Of a stretch of DNA of 64,000 nt, positions 16,275 to 24,443 are shown in pieces. Position 1 is the first letter of the stretch, and each line of letters opens with the position of its first letter. This DNA is from JANXXV01 sp038200305 (lineage in GTDB: Bacteria; Acidobacteriota; Terriglobia; Bryobacterales; Bryobacteraceae): positions 25,526 to 89,525 of the forward strand of contig JBBPYD010000066.1 in assembly GCA_038200305.1 (NCBI GenBank), written 5' to 3'. Below the pieces are notes generated by a model. It was not told where the DNA came from. It saw only the letters and a program-made list of their open reading frames with translations, and searched no databases. A program made the position numbers and the translations under genes.

Positions 16275-17972
16275 ATGCCCTTACGTCAACTATATTATGT
16301 ACTCTGTTCATCCTTAATCGTCATATTTTCAGTAAGTTGCACCACAGGTAAGCCACAAAGATTTGGACTGGCTTTTTTGCCGCCGGCGCCAAAACCGGCT
16401 ATCACAGTCCCGCCTCTTCCAGATCCTCCACAATTAACAACAAATCCCTATCTTTCACAAACTCCCAGCTTCCTGAACCCTTCCCTGCAGCAGATTGACC
16501 GCCCATCGCCCGCCAGCCTTCGGATTCAAAGGGCGGACGAACGGTTCCAGGCCGGAAAGAATCTCTATCAAGCCAATGACCTGGACAGCGCGAGGCGTGA
16601 ATTTGACCGGGCGGTGGATATCCTTATGAGTGCGCCCGAAACCATGCCCGATCGGGCAAAGGTGGAGAAGCGTTTGGAACAGATGGTGGCCGCTATCCAT
16701 CGTTACGACGTGAACGGCCTTGGCGCAGGCGATTTGTCCAGCCAGCCTGGGTATGACAAGGCTCCGCTTGAAGACATTCTTGAGATGACCTTCCCTGTAG
16801 ATCCAAACCTGAAGCCCAAGGTGAGCGAGCAGGTTCTGGCTACTACTTCGCAGCTTCCTCTCCAGGTGAACGACTCAGTTCTTAGCTACATTCACTTCTT
16901 TTCCGGCGAGCGCGGGCATCGGACGCTGGTAGCCGGCCTGAAGCGGTCTGGCAAATACCGGTTTTTGATTTCTCGAATTCTGGCGGAAGAAGGAGTTCCG
17001 CAGGAGCTAATCTACCTGGCGCAGGCGGAGTCCGGTTTCTATCCTCGGGCGGTGTCGAATAAAGCAGCCACCGGGATGTGGCAGTTTGTGCAATGGCGCG
17101 GCCGTGAGTATGGCCTGAACCAGACTTCATATATGGATGACCGGCTCGACCCGGAGAAGGCTACGCGGTCGGCGGCACGTCATCTTCGCGATCTGTACCA
17201 GAGGTTTGGAGATTGGTATCTGGCGATTGCGGCATATAACTGTGGACCGGGGGGAGTCGAAAAAGCGGTGGAGCGCACCGGCTATGCCGATTTCTGGCAG
17301 CTTCGGAGCCGCAATGCAATTCCGAAAGAAACTACTAATTACGTTCCCATCATTCTTGCTCTGACGATCATGGCGAAGAATCCGAAAGATTACGGAATCG
17401 ACAATTTGGAACTGGATCAGCCTCTTGAGTACGAAACGATGAAGGTTGCGGCGCCTACTCACATAGCGCTGGTGGCTGACGTTGCCAAGCGGCCTGTATC
17501 GGAGATCCGCGAGTTAAATCCCGCTCTCTTGAGCAATGTGGCGCCCAGCGGTTATGAATTGCGCATCCCGAAAGGCAGTACACCGGCTGTACTCGCAGGA
17601 CTGGAAAACGTTCCAGAACTGCGGCGTGCTTCCTGGCGTGTGCATCGTGTGGGGCAGGGTGAGACGCTCGCCTCCATTGCAAGGCAGTACAACACTCCTG
17701 TGAGCAGCATCGCATCGGCAAACAGTTCGGCAGCCGTCGGTATTGGAGACGTGCTTCTGATACCAGCCGCGATGCAGGAAACCAAAATTCGCGTGATTGC
17801 AAGCAAACGGACGCCTGTGAGGAAAACGTCTGCCACCGCCCGCCACACACTTGCGAAAAACACAGTTTCGAAAACGCCAGTCCGGCGTGCAGTCACTACG
17901 CAGCGCACACCGGCAAAGCCCGTTCAACATAGAGCGTCTGCCGCCGCAACGCAACGCGCCAGCCTCCGTTAG
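16275..17972 (+). CDS. MltD-like lytic transglycosylase lipoprotein with LysM domain
   Basis: 565 residues. A lipoprotein signal ends at the lipobox FSVSC (Cys22). A short TPR-like segment (80-125) precedes the SLT domain near 220-350: the catalytic glutamate lies in LIYLAQAESGFYPRAVS, then AATGMWQFVQWRGREYGL and YLAIAAYNCGPGGVEKA follow. A LysM repeat sits near 460-500 (VGQGETLASIARQYNTP). The tail is rich in Arg, Lys, Thr and Ala and is probably disordered. The enzyme would cleave peptidoglycan glycan chains at the outer-membrane face. A strong terminator follows the stop. Confidence 0.93.
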   Translation: MPLRQLYYVLCSSLIVIFSVSCTTGKPQRFGLAFLPPAPKPAITVPPLPDPPQLTTNPYLSQTPSFLNPSLQQIDRPSPASLRIQRADERFQAGKNLYQANDLDSARREFDRAVDILMSAPETMPDRAKVEKRLEQMVAAIHRYDVNGLGAGDLSSQPGYDKAPLEDILEMTFPVDPNLKPKVSEQVLATTSQLPLQVNDSVLSYIHFFSGERGHRTLVAGLKRSGKYRFLISRILAEEGVPQELIYLAQAESGFYPRAVSNKAATGMWQFVQWRGREYGLNQTSYMDDRLDPEKATRSAARHLRDLYQRFGDWYLAIAAYNCGPGGVEKAVERTGYADFWQLRSRNAIPKETTNYVPIILALTIMAKNPKDYGIDNLELDQPLEYETMKVAAPTHIALVADVAKRPVSEIRELNPALLSNVAPSGYELRIPKGSTPAVLAGLENVPELRRASWRVHRVGQGETLASIARQYNTPVSSIASANSSAAVGIGDVLLIPAAMQETKIRVIASKRTPVRKTSATARHTLAKNTVSKTPVRRAVTTQRTPAKPVQHRASAAATQRASLR

Positions 17973-17998
17973 GTAATCGCGAATTTCTCGATTTCAAG

Positions 17999-18040
17999 AG
18001 CACTGCAACCGGGCAACGGTGGCGGTGCTTTTGTTTTTTC
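17999..18040 (+). terminator. Intrinsic terminator after the transglycosylase gene
   Basis: A stem beginning AGCAC at 17999 pairs with GTGCT ending at 18029, with inner pairs ACCG/CGGT around a five-base loop and one mismatch. It is followed directly by TTTTGTTTTTT. The form is classic rho-independent. Confidence 0.8.
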
Positions 18041-18103
18041 TGTTGCCTTTGAAATAAAACGAGTTATGCTAGGGTTTGTAAATAGCCTAAGGAGGCCTTT
18101 TGC

Positions 18104-18835
18104 ATGCACCATCCGCGATTTGTTGCTCGCGAAGACGAAGAAGAACTCGACGACTTCGACTATGACGATGAGCATGTCGAGCTGGAGTCAGAGATTGGAG
18201 AATATCGCTCCGAGGATGAGGATGAAGACATGGACGACATAGTGATCGACAACATTCCGCCAGAACCAGGCGGCCCTGCTACGGCTCGCGCGCCAGAACC
18301 AGAGGACAAAGAAACGCAAAATGGCGCTACCGAAGATTCAGCGCCCGATTCCACTCCGATGCCGGCCGATACGGGATTTCAGACGTCAGCATCTCCGGAC
18401 AAGCCAGTGAAAAAGGCAGCGGCAAGGGAAACGGCGAGGCCGCTTGCCAGAAAAACCGCTGCCAAGGCGCCGGTCAAGAAAGCGCCTACGCCCAAAGCAC
18501 CAGCTAAGAAGGTAGCAGCGCCAGCAAAAAAGGCCTCGGCTAAGAAAGCCATGGCTAAACAAACTCCAACAAAGAAGGTACCGGTGAAAAAGACAGTAGC
18601 GAAGAGCGCGGCTTCCAAGACCGCATCTAAGGCCGCGCCGGCGAAAACAGCAGCCAAGAAGGGAGCCGCAAAGAAGGCGGCGCCGCAGAAAACCACCGCG
18701 AAGAAAGTAGCACTCAAAAAGGCAGCGCCCCAGAAGACAGCAACTAAGAAGGCAGCAGCTAAGAAGACCGCGCCCAAGACAGCAGTGAAAGCGCCTGTGA
18801 GGAAAGCGGCTGTGAAGAGCACCAAGAAGAGGTAA
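18104..18835 (+). CDS. Histone H1-like protein with acidic N-terminal half
   Basis: 243 residues; ATG 18104 follows TAAGGAGG. Residues 1-75 are very acidic (EDEEELDDFDYDD and similar runs). Residues 76-100 are a Ser/Pro-rich linker. From about 105 to the end there are more than twenty Lys/Ala/Pro repeats of the AKKAAPKKT type, as in eukaryotic H1 tails, Bordetella BpH1 and chlamydial Hc2. There is no globular domain. The lysine-rich half should bind DNA non-specifically; the acidic half could shield it or bind basic partners (inferred). It is a single-gene unit with a hairpin just after the stop. Confidence 0.88.
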   Translation: MHHPRFVAREDEEELDDFDYDDEHVELESEIGEYRSEDEDEDMDDIVIDNIPPEPGGPATARAPEPEDKETQNGATEDSAPDSTPMPADTGFQTSASPDKPVKKAAARETARPLARKTAAKAPVKKAPTPKAPAKKVAAPAKKASAKKAMAKQTPTKKVPVKKTVAKSAASKTASKAAPAKTAAKKGAAKKAAPQKTTAKKVALKKAAPQKTATKKAAAKKTAPKTAVKAPVRKAAVKSTKKR

Positions 18836-18850
18836 GTTTTTTTCTAAAGA

Positions 18851-18881
18851 CAACAGGCACGAAACCATTTCGTGCCTGTTG
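18851..18881. terminator. Perfect 14-bp hairpin between convergent genes
   Basis: A 14-base-pair stem (18851-18864 with 18868-18881) with a three-base loop lies between the histone-like gene and the convergent small gene. It is followed on the plus strand only by CTTTC, and a T run lies before it at 18838-18843. It probably ends transcription from one or both sides. Confidence 0.65.
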
Positions 18882-18895
18882 CTTTCACGGCGCAG

Positions 18896-19111
18896 CTACT
18901 TCGCAACCACTGTACGGCACCTTTCAAAGAGTTGTAATAGGGAATCGGCATATTCTTCCGACGTCTTACCTCCCTTTCCGCCGTAACCGGTTGATGTAGA
19001 CCCTTTGCCATAACCAGTAGTCACCGCGATGAATTTCATCAACTCCAGCGCAATCTCATCCTTGCTCCGCCCTTGCGGCTGGGGCTGCGGCGCGTTGTTT
19101 TCGTCCGACAT
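18896..19111 (-). CDS. Small protein of unknown function
   Basis: 71 residues: an N-terminal Gln/Pro-rich piece, a helix (SKDEIALELMKFIAVTTGYG), a Gly/Ser/Lys-rich loop (TSTGYGGKGGK) and a C-terminal helix with one cysteine. I recognise no family. The two helices with a small-residue loop suggest a partner-binding protein. It is divergent from the HipA-like gene 48 bases away, so the two may share control. The clean frame bounded by a hairpin makes a real gene likely. Confidence 0.6.
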   Translation of the reverse strand: MSDENNAPQPQPQGRSKDEIALELMKFIAVTTGYGKGSTSTGYGGKGGKTSEEYADSLLQLFERCRTVVAK

Positions 19112-19159
19112 CTTCGATAAGTCCTCCGGATTAGAATAAGCTCTTAGGTTACTCTACTC

Positions 19160-19993
19160 ATGCCCGTCAATGCCCGGAGGCTGATCCGAAAAATGCGTGG
19201 CGGAGCACAATCGCATCTAATCGAAGCCGACGACGGCCGCTTCTACGTTGTAAAATTCCAGAACAATCCTCAGCACCGGCGCATTCTAGTGAACGAATGG
19301 ATCGCGTCTAAGTTTCTGCAGTACTTGCAGATCGCGATTCCTGATACGGCCATCGTACGGCTCTCGGAAGAGTTCCTCGCAGAAAATCCCGACGTTCACA
19401 TTCAGCTTGGGAATATCCGCGCAGCGGTCTCACCGGGCTGGCATTTCGGTTCCTGTTTTCCAGGCGACCCTGCAAAGGTCGCCGTGTATGACTTTGTTCC
19501 CGACGCATTGCTGAAGCAGGTGGCGAACCTGCCGGAATTCCTGGGCATCCTTGTCTTCGACAAGTGGACCGCGAACGCGGACGCGCGTCAGTCCATATTT
19601 ATTCGAGCGCGTCTGCGTGAATTTGCACCGGCGTTGTCCGATCATCCTCTGCGTACCGGCTTCATCGCTCTGATGATGGACCATGGCTATATTTTCAACG
19701 GCCCTCATTGGGACTATCCCGATTCACCCCTGCAAGGGATTTATTACCGTCCTATGGTCTATGGGAGCGTCAGTGGCTTCGACGATTTTCAACCCTGGCT
19801 GGACCGGGTGACAAACTTTCCAGAAAGCGTAGTGGATGAGGCCTACCGGAGCATTCCGCCGGAATGGGTGAGAGGCGATGAAGACGCGCTCGAATGCATG
19901 CTGCAGAAATTGATGCAGCGGCGCAGCCGTACGGCCGCCCTAATCAAGGATTGTTGCGAAGGGCGGATAAGGCCGTTCCCAAACTGGAAGTGA
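19160..19993 (+). CDS. HipA-like (HipA_2) kinase-domain protein
   Basis: 277 residues. The N-terminus reads GAQSHLIEADDGRFYVVKFQ, giving a glycine-containing turn and the ATP-binding lysine, followed by NEWIASKFLQYL. A central VFDKWTANADARQSIF replaces the HipA catalytic-loop pattern, and LMMDHGYIFNGPHWDY supplies a later acidic motif. This matches the short HipA_2 family, not full-length HipA toxins. No HipB-like antitoxin gene lies beside it; the only neighbour is the divergent 71-residue protein. Its 3' end overlaps the convergent thiO gene by 50 bases. Confidence 0.82.
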   Translation: MPVNARRLIRKMRGGAQSHLIEADDGRFYVVKFQNNPQHRRILVNEWIASKFLQYLQIAIPDTAIVRLSEEFLAENPDVHIQLGNIRAAVSPGWHFGSCFPGDPAKVAVYDFVPDALLKQVANLPEFLGILVFDKWTANADARQSIFIRARLREFAPALSDHPLRTGFIALMMDHGYIFNGPHWDYPDSPLQGIYYRPMVYGSVSGFDDFQPWLDRVTNFPESVVDEAYRSIPPEWVRGDEDALECMLQKLMQRRSRTAALIKDCCEGRIRPFPNWK

Positions 19994-20957
19994 CACCGTC
20001 CGCGATGCGGTGCGCCGTCGCCGGGGCCGCCAGAATTCCGTTTCGGTAGTGTCCGTATGCCAGCCAGTAGCGGGAATCCTCAAACTGGCCAATCGCGGGT
20101 TCAGGTGTCTCAATTCCTGGACGAAATCCAATCCAGCAACGCGCTGGAGCAACATCCCGCAGCACCGGGTAGAGCGTCTCCGCTCGACTGCGGACGTCTT
20201 TCACGATTTGCCGGTTTACGTTTGTATCGAAGCCCACGTGCTCGGTTGTGGACCCAGCTACCGTGAACCCGTTCTGGCGCTGCAGTAGATAAGTGTGGCC
20301 GCATCGCCGGACTGGGCCGAGACTTCCGGCCGGCAAACCATACCCGATTAAGTGCCCCTTCACTGGAAAAGACTTTGGAATTCCGTTTACGCCCGCAATG
20401 CCGCCGCTCCATGCACCGGCAGAGAGCACCACAGCCTGGGCGTTAAGGTTGTCCAGCCGCTCGACGGGCGATCCTTCCATCAACTCCACCCCCAACTGAA
20501 GGCACGCGGCCCGCAACGCTTGCAGGACGTGTACAGGATCGACAATGGCATCATCTGGATAGAACAGCGATCTCTCGGCGCATGGTTCCGACCGGACTCC
20601 CATCTCAGCCTGCACTCGAGCGCGAGCGATCAGCGCTTCCCAGCCCTGTCCGGATTCGGCGCTTTCAATCGCGCCGCATCTAAGATAGTCGATGAACACT
20701 CCCGTGGTCTCCGAGAGTTCCCGCACGAACTCGGGATAGAGGCGCAGGCTGTCCACCAGCAGCCGTCCAAAGGCGGAGGGTGATTCGATTTCGCCGCCCG
20801 GCGCCAGCATTCCTGCCCCTGCGCTGCTTGCTTGCCCGCCCATCTTCCCCGCATCCCGCAATTGAACATGCAGACCACGTTGCGCGAGCCGCCACGCAAT
20901 GGACGCCCCGATGATGCCTGCGCCCACTACGATCACTTCCGGTGATTGATAACTCAT
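19944..20957 (-). CDS. thiO: Glycine oxidase ThiO-like FAD-dependent oxidase
   Basis: 337 residues from ATG 20957 (MSYQSPEVIVVGAGIIGASI); longer starts would run into the divergent aminotransferase gene. The Rossmann motif VVGAGIIGASIAWRLA is at the N-terminus, QASSAGAGMLAPGGEIES follows, and the C-terminal FAD segment ends GHYRNGILAAPATA. This is the ThiO/DAO family, which oxidises glycine to the imine used for the thiazole ring of thiamine. No other thi genes are in the window, so a general amine or D-amino-acid oxidase role is also possible. Confidence 0.87.
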   Translation of the reverse strand: MSYQSPEVIVVGAGIIGASIAWRLAQRGLHVQLRDAGKMGGQASSAGAGMLAPGGEIESPSAFGRLLVDSLRLYPEFVRELSETTGVFIDYLRCGAIESAESGQGWEALIARARVQAEMGVRSEPCAERSLFYPDDAIVDPVHVLQALRAACLQLGVELMEGSPVERLDNLNAQAVVLSAGAWSGGIAGVNGIPKSFPVKGHLIGYGLPAGSLGPVRRCGHTYLLQRQNGFTVAGSTTEHVGFDTNVNRQIVKDVRSRAETLYPVLRDVAPARCWIGFRPGIETPEPAIGQFEDSRYWLAYGHYRNGILAAPATAHRIADGVTSSLGTALSALRNNP

Positions 20958-20987
20958 TCCTCTCTTACCATCGTATCCGTTAGAATT

Positions 20988-21854
20988 ATGGTTGCTATGC
21001 ATCGTTATATTCTTCACAACGGCGAAATTCTGAATGCGGATGAAAAGGTACTTGCGGCGGGCCAAGTCGGATTCCTGAACGGCTGGGGAGTATTCAGCAC
21101 CATTCGTGTGGCTCGTGGAGTCTTGTTTGAGTTTGCGCGACACTTCGACCGGATGAAGCGCGATGCGTTGTTGATGAAAGTTCCCTTCCCCGGCGATCCG
21201 GATTGGTTGGAGCGGCGTCTGCTTCAGTTAGTGGAGCGAAACCAAGCCAATGACGCGACGCTTCGGGTGGCGGTGGTGCGGAATCGCGGCGGAATCTTTG
21301 AAGGGCCGGATCTAGAGCGGGATTTCGATGTGGTCGCCTTCACCACCGGGCTCAAGAACTGGGGTGTTGGCGTGAAACTCGGAGTGCTGCCGGACGCAAG
21401 ACACGCAGCCTCCCGTTTTTCAGGCGTGAAGGTTACTTCCTGGGCGATGAACCTCACCATCTACGAGGAAGCACATGAGCGTGGTTTCGACGAAATGGTT
21501 TTGCTGAATGAGCGCGGCGAAATCAGTGAGTGTACTTCGGCCAATATTTTCATTTCGGTTGGCAACCAGGTATGGACACCTCCGCTGAGTTCCGGCTGCC
21601 TGCCAGGGATCACCCGCGAGTTGCTGTTGTCCGAAATTCGCGTTCCAGGAATTCGCATTGCCGAGAAAACCCTAACGCTGGCGGATCTGCAAGCCGCCGA
21701 CGAGGTCTTCATCACTTCCACCACGCGCGATTTGCTCCCGGTGCTGTCCATCGATGGCCTCGGCATCCAGCATAACGGACGCAGCCGCGGCTCCCTGCAA
21801 GCCGCCTTCTCGCAATATATCGAGGACTATGTGTGCGTCCGGGCTGGTGTGTGA
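20988..21854 (+). CDS. PLP-dependent class IV aminotransferase (PabC/IlvE/Dat-like)
   Basis: 288 residues from ATG 20988; ATG 20997 (MHRYILHNGEILN) is equally plausible. It has the class IV fold: GWGVFSTIRVARG near the start, the PLP lysine in FSGVKVTSWAMNL, RGEISECTSANIFI, and GCLPGITRELLL. Members act as branched-chain or D-amino-acid aminotransferases or as aminodeoxychorismate lyase; the sequence alone does not choose. It reads divergently from thiO over about 30 bases, which hints at amino-acid-related co-control. Confidence 0.88.
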   Translation: MVAMHRYILHNGEILNADEKVLAAGQVGFLNGWGVFSTIRVARGVLFEFARHFDRMKRDALLMKVPFPGDPDWLERRLLQLVERNQANDATLRVAVVRNRGGIFEGPDLERDFDVVAFTTGLKNWGVGVKLGVLPDARHAASRFSGVKVTSWAMNLTIYEEAHERGFDEMVLLNERGEISECTSANIFISVGNQVWTPPLSSGCLPGITRELLLSEIRVPGIRIAEKTLTLADLQAADEVFITSTTRDLLPVLSIDGLGIQHNGRSRGSLQAAFSQYIEDYVCVRAGV

Positions 21855-21866
21855 CGGATAAGCGCT

Positions 21867-22265
21867 ATGCTGGCCATCCATTGTCCGGAGTGCAATTCAC
21901 GCAATTTGCGGTTTTCGCTCTCCAGGTCTTTGGGCGAGCGGCTCATGAAGACGTTCGGCGTCTTCCATCTCCGTTGCAAGGATTGCGATGCACGCTTCTC
22001 CAGCCAGATTTTGGATCTTCGTAACGCTTTTTACGCCCGCTGCCCGCGTTGTTACCGCTTGGACTTGAGTACCTGGTCACTTGAATACTACCGTCTTCCC
22101 ACGCGATGGCGCTTCTGGTTGAAGCTCGGCGCTCAAGCGCACCGGTGCGAGTATTGCCGTAATAACTTCGTCAGTTTCCGCCGCTGCAAGATCAAATTTA
22201 TCGGCCGCACACGAGCCCCGGACGGACTGCCGGCGGTTTCAAACAATACTCCGAACAAATCCTGA
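21867..22265 (+). CDS. Zinc-ribbon-like protein of unknown function
   Basis: 132 residues carrying four CxxC pairs (CPEC, CKDC, CPRC, CEYC) in two sets, which suggests two zinc ribbons or treble-clef knuckles. The middle (LEYYRLPTRWRFWLKLG) is aromatic and basic. It follows the aminotransferase by 12 bases and may be cotranscribed. The fold suggests nucleic-acid or protein binding. No family is assigned. Confidence 0.7.
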   Translation: MLAIHCPECNSRNLRFSLSRSLGERLMKTFGVFHLRCKDCDARFSSQILDLRNAFYARCPRCYRLDLSTWSLEYYRLPTRWRFWLKLGAQAHRCEYCRNNFVSFRRCKIKFIGRTRAPDGLPAVSNNTPNKS

Positions 22266-22274
22266 ACAAATCTG

Positions 22275-22338
22275 TTGACACAAACCGGCGTCTAAGGTAC
22301 AGTCTTACTGTGCCACTTCACTAGTACAGTAAGACTGC
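22275..22338 (+). promoter_or_regulatory. Promoter with paired YtrA-type operator
   Basis: A perfect -35 box TTGACA (22275-22280) stands 17 bases before TACAGT (22298-22303). Two copies of the palindrome ACAGT-NNN-ACTG lie at 22299-22311 and 22326-22338, 27 bases apart. The two copies are also inverted repeats of each other (CAGTCTTACTGT and ACAGTAAGACTG). The first covers the -10 box and the second ends one base before the GntR start codon. This is the expected autoregulatory site for a YtrA-type repressor. Confidence 0.85.
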
Positions 22339-22339
22339 G

Positions 22340-22744
22340 ATGCATTTCAGACTCAATCCAACTTCGGGCGTTCCGATCTACCTTCAGTTGATGGAGCAGA
22401 TCAAACACGCGGTTGAGACCGGCGCACTGCATTCAGGCGATCAATTACCGGGCATCCGGACACTCGCCGGGACTCTGGTAATGAACCCCCATACCGTAGC
22501 GAAGGCCTACCGCGAACTTCAACATGAAGGCCTGATTGAAGTGCGTCACGGTTCCGGGGCATTCGTGGCGGGAGGCTATTCATCGACGAACGATTCCCTC
22601 CGGATACGGAAGGCGCAAGGCATTCTCAAATCCACGGTGGAGCGCTTGATCTCTCTCGGCATGGCCGAAGATGAGATGCGCCGGTTATTCGAATACGAAT
22701 TGTTGCAATTGCGGGAGAACACGACGATAAGGACCGGCAAATAG
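22340..22744 (+). CDS. GntR-family transcriptional regulator, YtrA subfamily
   Basis: 134 residues. The N-terminal winged helix has the standard GVPIYLQLMEQIKHAVETG opening and LPGIRTLAGTLVMNPHTVAK recognition region. A short C-terminal helix pair is typical of YtrA regulators, which lack a large effector domain. It is intact, with its own operator-covered promoter directly upstream. YtrA regulators usually repress the ABC exporter genes that follow them; here those genes are broken. The stop is adjacent to the ATG of the ABC ATPase pseudogene. Confidence 0.93.
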   Translation: MHFRLNPTSGVPIYLQLMEQIKHAVETGALHSGDQLPGIRTLAGTLVMNPHTVAKAYRELQHEGLIEVRHGSGAFVAGGYSSTNDSLRIRKAQGILKSTVERLISLGMAEDEMRRLFEYELLQLRENTTIRTGK

Positions 22745-23645
22745 ATGAGCGGCTTCATCATTGAGACCAACAATCTGCAAAGCGATTCGGCCAGACCAGG
22801 GCGCTGACCAGTTTGAATCTCGCAGTGCCACGCGGCTCCATATGCGGATTTCTCGGATGCAATGGAGCAGGTAAGGCAACGACAATCCGGCTTCTGCTTG
22901 GCATGCTGCGGCCCGGCGGCGGAGAAGGAGTCGTATGCGGACATCGCATTGACACCCGCATGGGAAGCCTTGCAATTCGCCGGCGTGTGGGATTCGTGAG
23001 CGAAACCAAAGATCTGTATCCAAGTATGACGGTGGCTCAGGTTCTGCGCTTCACAGGCCTTTTTATCCGGAGGCGCCATGATCGCGAGCGGCAGTATTTG
23101 GCTCTATTTGAACTGCCCATGGACAGACCAGTCACTAAGCTGTCGAAAGGGATGCGAACCAAGCTCATGCTATTGCTCGCCATGTCGCGAGGGGCTGAGT
23201 TGTTAATTCTGGACGAGCCCACGGACGGCCTGGATCCGGCGATGATAGAAGATGTCTTGCGAGCATTGGTGGGACTCACCGCCGCCGATGGAGTAACCAT
23301 TTTCTTCTCTTCGCATCAACTCTCCGAAGTGGAACAGATTGCCGATCGCGTTTGCATGATTGACGGCGGCCGTACCGTGATTTCGGATTCTCTCGACAAC
23401 CTAAAAGCCCAATACAGGCGTGTGCAACTGGTCTTTGAGGACGAGCCGCCGGAGCGTGTTCTTGCTTATACCGGAGCTGACGAAGTACAGCATCAGGGGC
23501 GAACGGTTTCAATTCTCGCCCGCGAGGGTATTCAGGAAATCGTGGACTGTGCACGGTCGTGCCGTGCGACATCATCGAAATACAGCGGGTTACCTTGAAG
23601 GAATTGTTTCTGCAGAAATCGAGAGGCGCCCATGCTCTGGTATAA
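22745..23645 (+). pseudogene. Frameshifted ABC transporter ATPase
   Basis: ATG 22745 starts MSGFIIETNNL, then a one-base loss near 22779 shifts the frame. The family continues as KRFGQTRALTSLNL into the main frame, with Walker A GCNGAGKATTI, signature LSKGM, Walker B LILDEPTDGLD and H-loop SSHQLSEVEQ. A second shift near 23560 leads to an ending (DIIEIQRVTLKELFLQKSRG) that stops at 23645. Walker A has Ala where Ser/Thr should follow the Lys, so the site is damaged as well. An ORF opening at TTG 22813 would lack strand 1 and is not a complete protein. Confidence 0.82.
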
Positions 23646-24408
23646 ATCGTTGTTTGAAGTCCGGTCCCGTTTCCTGCTGTGTCTGGCCGGGGCGCTCTGC
23701 TTGTGTTTCATGGGCTCCACCATATACAGCCGAGCCTGAGAGTCATGGCGGAGAGTCCCTGGTCGGCAAAGGCTTTGGCGCCCGCGCTCAGGGCCGCGAT
23801 GACGGGGAGATCGGCGGGCTTCAATTACGTGCAACTTGGGTTAATTCAAGCTACTCTTCGCCCTTGCCATGCCCATGTTCGCGTTTCTGTTGGCGGGAGC
23901 CGGCATCAACTCTCAAACCAGCTTCGGAGTAAGGCGAACATTTCACGGCTCCATGGCTTTCACCCTGTCGATTCCAGTCACACGCCATTGCCTGCTTAGC
24001 ATGAGGGTGGGCATTGGCCTCTTTGCGTTTCTCATCCTGCTGGTGGCAGTGGTTGCGATGATCCTGGTGATGGGGGCGAACTCTGGATTTCCATTCTCGC
24101 TCGCCGAACTGACGCCGCTCGCCGTAAGCCTGCTGGCGGGTTGTCTGGTGTTCTATTCGATTCAACCCTGCTGGCGGTCTTCCTGGACGAGTTTTGGCAA
24201 TGCAATGCCTCGTTATCATTATCGGGATTCTGGAATATCTGTCTGTCAGCTTTCCAGCACTTGCGCCATTCAATATTTTCGGCTGATGAGCGGCGAAATG
24301 TACTTGTATGCCGGTGGACTGCCGTGGGTTGCCATCGGCTCCGCTTTGCTCACCTCGCTGTTGATCTACGCGTTTACCGCCGCGGCAATTGAGCGCCGGG
24401 AATTCTGA
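23632..24408 (+). pseudogene. Degraded ABC transporter permease
   Basis: ATG 23632 begins MLWYKSLFEVRSRFLLCLAG, a membrane start that ends early at a stop after 35 codons. Recognisable membrane segments resume in other frames: GINSQTSFGVRRTFHGSMAF and LSIPVTRHCLLSMRVG from about 23895, LLAVFLDEFWQC near 24171, and the last helix SALLTSLLIYAFTAAAIE before the stop at 24408. At least three frame changes and one stop are needed, so it is a true relic. It is the partner of the broken ATPase and would have been controlled by the YtrA-type regulator. Confidence 0.8.
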
Positions 24409-24443
24409 GGCCGCAACGGGAGTATCATACAAGACGAACCTGT

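Noticed and set aside
18379..18868. Two long minus-strand frames opposite the histone-like gene
   Set aside because: They are low-complexity Ala/Phe/Val or Leu/Arg/Cys sequences produced by reading Lys/Ala repeats backwards.
22813..23598. ABC ATPase read as an intact gene from TTG 22813
   Set aside because: It would lack the first strand, and homology continues upstream and downstream in other frames.
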